5,491 nucleotides of DNA from CAZQYB01 sp964582985 (lineage in GTDB: Bacteria; Planctomycetota; Phycisphaerae; Sedimentisphaerales; Anaerobacaceae), in the NCBI GenBank assembly GCA_964582985.1, contig CAZOUM010000109.1:1-5491 (forward strand), in the 5' to 3' direction. Shown here piece by piece: positions 1 to 5,470 of the stretch (the stretch's first letter is position 1; every line of letters begins with the position of its first letter). Under the pieces are notes generated by a model. The model was not told the origin of the DNA. It was given only the letters and a program-made list of their open reading frames with translations, and did no database searches. The position numbers and the translations under genes are program-made.

Positions 1-905
1 GCAGGACCTACTCCGCCGGCATCAATCACAACCACATCTCCTTGCTCAGCCTGATCGATTGCTTCCACCGGTTTAGCCCAATCACCCGGATAAGTTCTCA
101 CAGTAACCGCTTGCCCAACCATTTTTGTTCCCGATGCGATAGAGAAAATTTCTCTTAACGCTTCTTGGCGGTGTATAGCATCAGAGATATTCGCCGTTGA
201 AACTTTCTCCAAGATCTCTCGAATATTTTCACCAGTAACCCTCTTGAAAAGTTTTGTTTTTATACTAATCTTCTGGTTGATAGCTTTTTTAATTTCCTTA
301 GTTGCTTTCCTCGCATCTTCAGACTTTGTTATCGCTCCACCAACGATAACTATAGCTGCTCCTGCTTCTACAGCCTTGGACGCATTTTCCGAATTTATTC
401 CGCCAGCTACGGCAACAGGGATATTTACTTCTTGAGTAACCCGGCTAACTTTCTCAAAAGATATTTTCCCTTGCATTTGCTCATCAATCGAAGTGTGCAG
501 GCTTAAATAATCAGCCCCCATTTGTTCGATTTCTTTAGCTCTTTTTAAGAATTCAGGCACTTCCAAAAGGTCTACCATTATTTTTGCGCCATAGTGCTCC
601 CCAGCTTGAATAGACTCCCTAATAGTAGAGTTGGAAGCTACACCTAATACAGCAACGATGTCTGCTCCTGCTTTGGCAGCTGATTCTACTTCAATCCTTC
701 CCACATCCATTGTTTTCATATCAGCTACAATAGTATGATGAGGGAATTTTTTTCTTAATTCCCGTACACAATCCAGCCCGACACTTTTGATTAAAGGTGT
801 GCCTGCCTCCAGCCAATCCGCTCCACCATCAACTGCTTCTTCAGCTAACTTGAGCGCACGAACCAAATCGACAAAGTCTAAAGCTACTTGTAATTTTGGT
901 TTCAT
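1..905 (-). CDS. 3-hexulose-6-phosphate synthase fused to RraA-like domain (3' end cut by window)
   Basis: The N-terminal half (about residues 1-210) is an OMP-decarboxylase-suprafamily barrel. HPS joins formaldehyde to ribulose 5-phosphate, or runs in reverse to supply ribulose 5-phosphate. Visible active-site residues are D10, E33 (in EAGTPLIK) and the metal/catalytic motif D62-x-K64-x-x-D67. At the positions that separate HPS from keto-gulonate-phosphate decarboxylase it has D112, I140 (in LHTSIDEQ), A167 (in VAVAGG) and A191, all HPS-like. After a lysine-rich linker an RraA/HMG-aldolase-like domain begins, with STANISDAI (236-244), GTKMVGQAVTVR (259-270) and GDVVVIDAGG (289-298). The expected DG..RD catalytic part lies beyond position 1. 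The reading frame is open for 301 codons. The start ATG (905-903) overlaps the yjbQ stop as ATGA and has only a weak ribosome site, so translational coupling is likely. Such bifunctional fusions are known, mostly from archaea; the role of the RraA half is unsettled. Confidence 0.93.
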   Translation of the reverse strand, partial: MKPKLQVALDFVDLVRALKLAEEAVDGGADWLEAGTPLIKSVGLDCVRELRKKFPHHTIVADMKTMDVGRIEVESAAKAGADIVAVLGVASNSTIRESIQAGEHYGAKIMVDLLEVPEFLKRAKEIEQMGADYLSLHTSIDEQMQGKISFEKVSRVTQEVNIPVAVAGGINSENASKAVEAGAAIVIVGGAITKSEDARKATKEIKKAINQKISIKTKLFKRVTGENIREILEKVSTANISDAIHRQEALREIFSIASGTKMVGQAVTVRTYPGDWAKPVEAIDQAEQGDVVVIDAGGVGP

Positions 906-1324
906 CTTTCGCCAATTATTTGTAAGACGATTTCTCTTTTTCGAGAACGATTATCAAAATCGATAAACACTATTTGTTGCCACTTACCCAACTGTAAAGT
1001 AGCGTTTTCAAACGGAATACTCAAAAAAGGTCCTATTAAGGAAGCACGGATGTGAGAATGTGCATTTCCGTCTTTATGAGTTACGTTATGGAGATATTCC
1101 GTTTCCTCGGGGGCAATGCGTTGAAAAGTCTGCCGGAGGTCGTCAATTAATCCGGGTTCGTATTCCATCGTGGTCAATCCGCCGGTAGCCCCCGGAATGA
1201 ACAAATTTACGAAACCTGATTTTAAATTGGCACCTTTGAGCTCTTTCTTTACTTCATCAGTTAAGTCTCTAATCTCACTATTTCCTTGCGTAGACAAGTG
1301 TATTCTTCTGGTAACAAATTTCAT
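902..1324 (-). CDS. yjbQ: YjbQ / UPF0047 family protein (secondary thiamine-phosphate synthase family)
   Basis: A 140-residue, full-length member of the small single-domain YjbQ (UPF0047, TIGR00149) family, probably cytoplasmic. Some members have weak thiamine-phosphate synthase activity; the physiological reaction is not established. Family landmarks seen are GATGGLTTMEYEPG (45-58), H79, the DGNAHSH block (85-91), LGKWQQ (112-117) and the closing FDNRSRKREI (123-132). Where Escherichia coli-type members read HTTAAL this protein reads GATGGL, so the first histidine is glycine; as I recall, this is the form seen in a TTxEYEPG subgroup common in archaea. AGGA lies 5 bases before the ATG at 1324, which supports this start. 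It is the first gene behind the sigma-54 promoter near 1450, and its stop overlaps the start of the HPS-RraA gene by 4 bases, so the two are co-transcribed. Family assignment is sure, the function is not. Confidence 0.92.
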   Translation of the reverse strand: MKFVTRRIHLSTQGNSEIRDLTDEVKKELKGANLKSGFVNLFIPGATGGLTTMEYEPGLIDDLRQTFQRIAPEETEYLHNVTHKDGNAHSHIRASLIGPFLSIPFENATLQLGKWQQIVFIDFDNRSRKREIVLQIIGER

Positions 1325-1435
1325 TATCTTCCTGTCTTTCTAACCGGCTCTCTGTGTCATCATTTACCGGAGGGTAATCTTCATCACTGATATCCCGATG
1401 ACGCATACCAACGCGAATGTTTAACTTCACCCTAC
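1325..1435 (-). other. Predicted 5' leader of the yjbQ-hps operon
   Basis: If the sigma-54 promoter fires 12 bases below its GC element, transcription starts near 1435 and leaves a leader of about 110 nt. It contains a perfect TTACC / GGTAA hairpin with a 4-base loop (1364-1377). This is flanked by a GTCATC / GATGAC pair (1356-1361 with 1397-1402) that could compete with a local TCATC / GATGA pair (1381-1385 with 1397-1401). No known riboswitch is recognised. The ribosome site is AGGA at the leader's end. Confidence 0.45.
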
Positions 1436-1445
1436 TGTTTGACTG

Positions 1446-1462
1446 AGCAACTTTTGTGCCAG
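1446..1462 (-). promoter_or_regulatory. Sigma-54 (RpoN) promoter for yjbQ-hps operon
   Basis: The minus strand reads CTGGCACAAAAGTTGCT. This matches the sigma-54 consensus YTGGCACN5TTGCW, with the GG and GC dinucleotides separated by exactly 10 bases. The -24 element is at 1456-1461 and the -12 element at 1446-1450. The predicted start is a G near 1435. It lies about 120 bases before yjbQ and points into it. Transcription from such promoters needs an AAA+ activator, and the gene for one ends about 170 bases upstream. The motif match is direct; activity is inferred. Confidence 0.86.
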
Positions 1463-1463
1463 A

Positions 1464-1500
1464 TAATAGAAAAGCCACTCAGGAATTCTCCTAAGTGGCT
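1464..1500 (-). terminator. Rho-independent terminator of the two-component operon
   Basis: AGCCACT and AGTGGCT (1473-1479 and 1494-1500) pair around AGGA / TCCT with an ATTC/GAAT loop, giving a 12-position stem with one mismatch. On the minus strand the stem is followed at once by TTTTCTATT. It ends transcription coming from the kinase-regulator genes and stands just ahead of the sigma-54 promoter, so it separates the two operons. Confidence 0.85.
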
Positions 1501-1584
1501 AAATCCAAAGAGGTTATGTTTTTGCTGTACTTCTACAAATACTCTACGCTTTCCTACATCACCACATAGAGTCTCTCAATAAAT

Positions 1585-1620
1585 GGGGTAAAATTCCCCG
1601 CTGATGGGAGATTTTGCCCC
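1585..1620. promoter_or_regulatory. Candidate enhancer (UAS): paired 15-bp activator sites
   Basis: Two related dyad sites face each other: plus strand GGGGTAAAATTCCCC at 1585-1599, and minus strand GGGGCAAAATCTCCC at 1606-1620. They match at 12 of 15 positions. Their centres are 21 bp apart, two helical turns, so they lie on one face of the DNA. They sit about 157 and 178 bases upstream of the predicted sigma-54 start, within the usual range for NtrC-family enhancers, and directly after the regulator's stop codon. As an alternative, the whole stretch can fold into an imperfect hairpin (1584-1622) and might be a transcript 3' end structure. Binding by the adjacent regulator is inferred. Confidence 0.6.
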
Positions 1621-1629
1621 CACCTGTTT

Positions 1630-2982
1630 TTACTCGATTCCGTATTTCCGCATCTTCAGCCGCAGGGTCTTGCGATCTATTCCCAATGCTTCTGAGGCCT
1701 TCCCTATCTGACCATTTAACATTTTAAGTGTCCTGACAATGTGCTCTCTTTCTGCATCGGTAAGAGACTTGACCTCATCAGCATCTGAACCTGTGGCTCT
1801 TTTACTGCCTACTTCATAATACCATAAATCAGCGGGCTCTATTACCCCCCCTCCGGTCAAAACAACCGCTCGCTCAATAACATTCTCCAACTCCCTTACG
1901 TTACCTGGCCAGTCGTATTCGGTTAAAACCTTCATCGCCCCATCGGAGATGGCAGTAACGCTCTTCTCTCTCTTTTCATTATATTTCCTTAAAAAATGGT
2001 TGGCTAATAAAGGAATATCTTCTCTTCTTTCCCGCAAAGGCGGTAAAACAATTGGGACGACACTGAGACGATAAAACAAGTCTTCTCGAAAAGTTTGCTC
2101 ACTCACGCATTTCAGCAGGTCCTTGTTGGTGGCGGCAATGATACGCACATCCACTTTGATAACCTGTGTACTACCGACTCTCGTAATTTCCTTTTCTTGC
2201 AGTGCTCGAAGCAGCTTCGCCTGAATATTTATGCTGATATTTCCAATCTCATCCAGGAAGACCGTCCCACCGTTTGCCACTTCAAACCGACCGTATGTGG
2301 TCTCAGTAGCGCCGGTAAAGGAGCCTTTAATATGTCCGAACAGCTCACTTTCAAATAAGCTTTCCACCAAACCTCCACAGTCTATCACTATAAATGGTTT
2401 GTCCCTCCTATTGCTTTGACTATGGATAGCCCTGGCTACCAGTTCCTTGCCTGTGCCGGTCTCCCCGGAAATCAGCACGGTGCTATCAGTAGGCGCGACT
2501 TGACGCACCAGTTCTTCAACCTTCTGCATCCCTGCACTTTTGCCGACGATTACCTCCTCGCCAAGTCTGCCTCTTAACTCGGTCCGGAGTAAAACGTTCT
2601 CCAGCGAAAGTTTTCTCCTTTCCAACGCTCGGTCGACTATTATCCTTAGGCTGTCCGGCGTGAAAGGTTTGGGAATATAATCATAGGCACCTTCTTTCAT
2701 GGCCTCTACTGCGGATTCTACCGTTGCATACCCCGTAATAACGACTACCACAACTTCAGGGGCCTCCTCTTTTATCTTCTGCAATACTTCCATACCGCTC
2801 ATACCAGGCATTTTTAAATCAAGGATGACAAGGTCGAACGATTCTTTCTCCAACATAGCAAGTCCCTTTAAACCATCCTCGGCTGCTTCTACCCTGTTTC
2901 CATCACGTAAAAGCGCCTGCCGGCACGAATCTCGCATGCTTTCCTCATCATCGACGACTAAGATGTTAACTTGACTGCCCAT
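1630..2982 (-). CDS. NtrC-family sigma-54-dependent response regulator
   Basis: A 450-residue cytoplasmic transcription activator. The receiver domain (about 5-120) has the acidic pair D11-D12, phospho-acceptor D55 in LDLKMPG, T83 and K105. The AAA+ domain (about 145-385) has Walker A GETGTGKE (173-180), the sigma-54 contact loop GSFTGA (220-225, a mild variant of GAFTGA), Walker B GGTVFLDEIG (238-247) and the arginine-rich FREDLFYRL segment. The C-terminal Fis-type helix-turn-helix (about 408-449) ends IGKASEALGIDRKTLRLKMRKYGI. All key residues are present, so it should hydrolyse ATP and drive sigma-54 open-complex formation. The start ATG directly follows the kinase stop codon (TAA-ATG) with AGGAG placed inside the kinase 3' end, so the pair is surely one operon. 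Likely partner: the kinase upstream. Likely target: the sigma-54 promoter at 1446-1462. The specific family member (AtoC, ZraR and others) cannot be named. Confidence 0.95.
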   Translation of the reverse strand: MGSQVNILVVDDEESMRDSCRQALLRDGNRVEAAEDGLKGLAMLEKESFDLVILDLKMPGMSGMEVLQKIKEEAPEVVVVVITGYATVESAVEAMKEGAYDYIPKPFTPDSLRIIVDRALERRKLSLENVLLRTELRGRLGEEVIVGKSAGMQKVEELVRQVAPTDSTVLISGETGTGKELVARAIHSQSNRRDKPFIVIDCGGLVESLFESELFGHIKGSFTGATETTYGRFEVANGGTVFLDEIGNISINIQAKLLRALQEKEITRVGSTQVIKVDVRIIAATNKDLLKCVSEQTFREDLFYRLSVVPIVLPPLRERREDIPLLANHFLRKYNEKREKSVTAISDGAMKVLTEYDWPGNVRELENVIERAVVLTGGGVIEPADLWYYEVGSKRATGSDADEVKSLTDAEREHIVRTLKMLNGQIGKASEALGIDRKTLRLKMRKYGIE

Positions 2983-4905
2983 TTAGTTCTCCTTTCGTTT
3001 TATAGGTAGTCTGATAAAAAATGTGGTTCCCTTGCCCCGTTCACTTTTCACTTCTATCGTGCCTTTATGACTGCTAATGATGCCGTGGCTGACAGCCAGG
3101 CCAAGGCCGGTTCCGCTACCTACCTCCTTCGTGGTAAAGAACGGGTCAAATATCTTCTCGCGATACTCCGCCGCGATGCCGCAACCTATATCGCTGAACT
3201 CGATTTCAATATGTTCATTATCAGCAGTCATCCTGGTAGCCAAGGTCAGCTCTCCTTTGCCTTCCATGGCCTCGGCAGCATTTAACACGATGTTCGTGAA
3301 TACCTGTTGTATCTGACCTACATCCATCGATACCTTTGGCAGAGAAGGACAAAGGACTTTGGTTATTCTAACATTCTGGAATAATGCTTGATTTTCAACT
3401 ATGGCCAATGTCCGCTCTAAAGTCTTATTTACGTCTGAGTCCTCAACCTTAGGTTCGGTTTGACGCGAAAAATCCAGCAATCCCTTCACAATGTCCTTAC
3501 ACCGTGAGGCTTCTGCGACGGCTTTTTCGAGATTCTTACGCAGAACGTTCTCTTCTTTCAAATCCTCTAACGCCAAATGAGTATACATCAAAACAGCCCC
3601 AAGCGGATTGTTGATTTCATGAGCAACTCCGGCAGCCAGTTGTCCCAGCGTGGCCAGCCTTTCCGATTTCATTATTTGTTGACTGGTGTATTCCTTTAAC
3701 CTCTTGTCCCTCTCTTTTAGTGAAGACGCCATAAGGTTGAACGTTTCTGTCAGTTCCGCTATTTCGTCTTTTCCGGCAGTCTTAACTTGGTACTCAAGGT
3801 CGCCCTTTGCCCACTGACCGGACGCAAAGACTAAACGCTTAATCGGCTGCAGTACACCGTCGGCCAGAAAGCTCGAAGCTATCAGAGCGATAACCATCCC
3901 GGCAAGAGTTACTCCCAAAAACATCGCAACAGTTCTCTTTCGGATGTCCATAAATTTCTCTTCCAGGATTCCGACATAGAGCACCCCAATTATCTTTCCC
4001 TCTATATTTTTTATCGGTTCATAGGCGGTGATATACCAATTATTCACCACAAAGGCCCTGTCTATCCAGACCAGCCCTTTTACAAGCACCCGCTCATATA
4101 CCTCTTCTGATATGCGCGTCCCAATTGCGCGGCTTCCGTCCTCTGCCTTAACATTGGTTGAGATGCGCAGGTCCCCCTGAAAGATAGTTGCTGTGCCAAT
4201 ATCTTTCCCCTTATATACGACTCCATGGTATACTACTTGTTTGATACTATCAACAATCTCGTAGTTTCGATTAAGTAAATTCCCCCCGTATAGCACACCA
4301 ATCAAACCGCCATCATACCCGAAAACAGGTGCAGCAGCTTTTATCATCATTCCTGAAGTCTGCTCAGTTTCCAGGCTCAGCTTTGCTTTTGGAGTATGGA
4401 TAAATTCTATATGAGCTCGCTCAGCCAGATCCGCCCCTTCTCTTACGAGTTCCTCCCGCGGCACTATTGCTGTCGCAGCGACTGCTTCCTTTTGTGATAA
4501 TACCTTGCTCACAAGCTCATTGTGTGCTTGATTGTCACCGCCAACAGATGGGTTGCGCGACCTGACAATGACCCGCCCATTTTTGTCCGTGAGAGTGAAT
4601 ACATCCAGAGACTCTGCCTTTCTTATCTCCTCAAGCTCCTTTACGAGCCTTGCTGTGTCATTCTCCAGAATAGCCTCTCTTATGAAAAATCGTAAAGCTG
4701 TGAAACGCACTACATCTTTGATTTTTTCAGTTTCGTCCAGATATATGGCCTGAGCAGAGTTCAGGTCGTTCTTCACCTTGTCCTGGGCCTGACGGATTAT
4801 ACCCGTGCCGATTAACCGCATACCTACCAGAGTGGCGACCAAACCGCATATAATAATCACCGCCAGAAAACTTGTAACTAACTTTGCTCTCAGTGCAATT
4901 TTCAT
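2983..4905 (-). CDS. Membrane sensor histidine kinase with Cache-type sensor domain
   Basis: A 640-residue inner-membrane kinase. It has a first membrane helix at about 9-31, then a roughly 290-residue extracytoplasmic sensor. The sensor contains two similar strand motifs, GGLIGVLYGG (199-208) and GKIIGVLYVG (303-312), each following a conserved P (AAAPVFGYDG and AYEPIKNIEG). This is the layout of double Cache domains (Cache_3-Cache_2 type). A second helix follows at about 325-347, then HAMP (about 348-400), HisKA with phospho-acceptor H429 in AAGVAHEINNP, and HATPase with N542 (N box), DIGCGI (572-577), FDPFFTTK (587-594) and GSGTGLGL (596-603). All catalytic elements are intact. Cache domains of this kind usually bind small organic ligands such as carboxylates or amines; the ligand here is unknown. 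GGAG lies about 6 bases before the ATG. It is transcribed ahead of, and abuts, the regulator gene. Confidence 0.94.
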   Translation of the reverse strand: MKIALRAKLVTSFLAVIIICGLVATLVGMRLIGTGIIRQAQDKVKNDLNSAQAIYLDETEKIKDVVRFTALRFFIREAILENDTARLVKELEEIRKAESLDVFTLTDKNGRVIVRSRNPSVGGDNQAHNELVSKVLSQKEAVAATAIVPREELVREGADLAERAHIEFIHTPKAKLSLETEQTSGMMIKAAAPVFGYDGGLIGVLYGGNLLNRNYEIVDSIKQVVYHGVVYKGKDIGTATIFQGDLRISTNVKAEDGSRAIGTRISEEVYERVLVKGLVWIDRAFVVNNWYITAYEPIKNIEGKIIGVLYVGILEEKFMDIRKRTVAMFLGVTLAGMVIALIASSFLADGVLQPIKRLVFASGQWAKGDLEYQVKTAGKDEIAELTETFNLMASSLKERDKRLKEYTSQQIMKSERLATLGQLAAGVAHEINNPLGAVLMYTHLALEDLKEENVLRKNLEKAVAEASRCKDIVKGLLDFSRQTEPKVEDSDVNKTLERTLAIVENQALFQNVRITKVLCPSLPKVSMDVGQIQQVFTNIVLNAAEAMEGKGELTLATRMTADNEHIEIEFSDIGCGIAAEYREKIFDPFFTTKEVGSGTGLGLAVSHGIISSHKGTIEVKSERGKGTTFFIRLPIKRKEN

Positions 4906-4947
4906 ATTTCTCCTGAAAACCTCCGAAATCCGTCTAAAATTCGGTAA

Positions 4948-4956
4948 ATCTTAACA
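4948..4956 (-). promoter_or_regulatory. Candidate sigma-70 promoter of the kinase-regulator operon
   Basis: The minus strand reads TGTTAAGAT, an extended -10 (TGn plus TAAGAT), about 43 bases before the kinase ATG; no good -35 goes with it. A second weak option is TTGCGT (5024-5029), 17 bases, then TAAGAT (5001-5006). Neither is strong, and the two may represent alternatives. Confidence 0.33.
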
Positions 4957-5166
4957 AAGACTGCAAGCGGCAGAATCACGTGCCTTGTAACTAACTCAAC
5001 ATCTTACTCAAACTGCAGAAAAAACGCAACCTTGTACTCAACCAGCTCCGTTCAGCAGGCGAGATGAACGAACTCTCCGAGCCGCCGCCACCCCAAAAAC
5101 TTGTCCTGAGGCTTTTGCCCTGAGCAAAATAACCTTACACCGAGGCTCCTGCTGCTTGCCCCCTCG

Positions 5167-5184
5167 TCCCCGCGAAGGCGGGGA
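5167..5184. repeat. REP-like GC palindrome
   Basis: TCCCCGC-GAAG-GCGGGGA forms a perfect 7-bp stem with a 4-base loop and is followed by CCAGAA. It resembles the widespread bacterial intergenic palindrome of the form CCCGCGAAAGCGGG...CCAG, often spread by RAYT transposases. That resemblance is from memory of the motif, not a search. Confidence 0.65.
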
Positions 5185-5191
5185 GCCAGAA

Positions 5192-5207
5192 CCGCAATTT
5201 GGTGCGG
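5192..5207. repeat. Short hairpin CCGCA/TGCGG
   Basis: A perfect 5-bp stem with a 6-base loop lies 7 bases beyond the REP-like palindrome, and with it may form a two-hairpin unit ending in GGGTCATTC. GGGTCATTC recurs near 5374, ahead of another inverted repeat. Confidence 0.4.
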
Positions 5208-5213
5208 GGTCAT

Positions 5214-5255
5214 TCCTGCTCTACTGCTCACCTCCTCTCCTTACTTTCTGCCCCT
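5214..5255. repeat. 42-bp direct repeat, copy 1
   Basis: This 42-bp segment starts TCCTGCTCTACTGCTCACC and recurs exactly at 5276-5317, 62 bases away. Both copies are pyrimidine-rich on the plus strand and non-coding. Exact identity suggests a recent local duplication. Confidence 0.9.
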
Positions 5256-5274
5256 TCTCCCTTCTCCCTTCTCC
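5254..5274. repeat. 7-bp tandem repeat (CTTCTCC) x3
   Basis: Three perfect units of CTTCTCC fill the space between the two 42-bp copies. They form part of an unbroken 29-base pyrimidine run at 5251-5279. Slippage here could change the copy number. Confidence 0.85.
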
Positions 5275-5275
5275 C

Positions 5276-5317
5276 TCCTGCTCTACTGCTCACCTCCTCT
5301 CCTTACTTTCTGCCCCT
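5276..5317. repeat. 42-bp direct repeat, copy 2
   Basis: Identical to 5214-5255 over all 42 bases. It is followed by GCTCTCC rather than TCTCCC, so the identity ends exactly there. Confidence 0.9.
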
Positions 5318-5378
5318 GCTCTCCTTCCCTCCCGGCCCCTGACCCCCTGCCGCGGCGTAGCTAATGCGAAGCCGGGTC

Positions 5379-5410
5379 ATTCTAAGCGAAGCGAAGAATC
5401 TCACTTCGCT
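5379..5410. repeat. Inverted repeat of the AGCGAAGCGAAGAAT type
   Basis: ATTCT (5379-5383) pairs with AGAAT (5395-5399). Alternatively AGCGAAG (5385-5391) pairs perfectly with CTTCGCT (5404-5410). The string CATTCTAAGCGAAGCGAAGA resembles a common interspersed element of many bacterial genomes (CATTCTGAGCGAAGCGAAGA, from memory). Confidence 0.55.
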
Positions 5411-5450
5411 ATTTGCTGTTCCTTGCTTGCCCCGCTGGTATCTCTTGGGG

Positions 5451-5470
5451 TTCGATATTCGATATTCAAT
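5451..5470. repeat. Tandem TTCGATA repeat
   Basis: Two perfect TTCGATA units are followed by a degenerate third (TTCAAT). This is a short AT-rich array at the edge of the repeat patchwork; it may continue a dispersed repeat family. Confidence 0.6.

Noticed and set aside
244..435. Plus-strand frame with a hydrophobic N-terminus resembling a signal peptide
   Set aside because: It is antisense to the well-supported HPS-RraA coding sequence, and its hydrophobicity comes from the complementary codons.
1278..1478. 66-codon minus-strand frame overlapping the start of yjbQ
   Set aside because: It would begin with GTG inside the terminator stem, upstream of the predicted transcription start. It has no ribosome site and runs out of frame 47 bases into yjbQ; the product looks like no known protein.
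2095..2974. Several plus-strand frames opposite the response regulator
   Set aside because: They are shadows of a full-length conserved gene, with no ribosome sites or family features.
3067..4753. Plus-strand frames opposite the histidine kinase
   Set aside because: Antisense shadows; the kinase reading frame is intact and conserved throughout.
4960..4990. Sigma-54-like GGCAC...GC upstream of the kinase gene
   Set aside because: The GG and GC are separated by 11 bases rather than 10, and the -12 TTGC element is not in register.
4871..4996. 13-bp direct repeat CTTGTAACTAACT at 4871-4883 and 4984-4996
   Set aside because: One copy is inside coding sequence, and a single 13-bp match in a window this size is close to chance expectation.
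5225..5245. AGGAGGTGAG on the minus strand as a ribosome binding site
   Set aside because: It lies within both copies of the 42-bp repeat, and no open frame of useful length follows.
5214..5317. CRISPR array
   Set aside because: There are only two repeat copies, the repeat is low-complexity and non-palindromic, and the 20-bp spacer is itself a simple tandem repeat.
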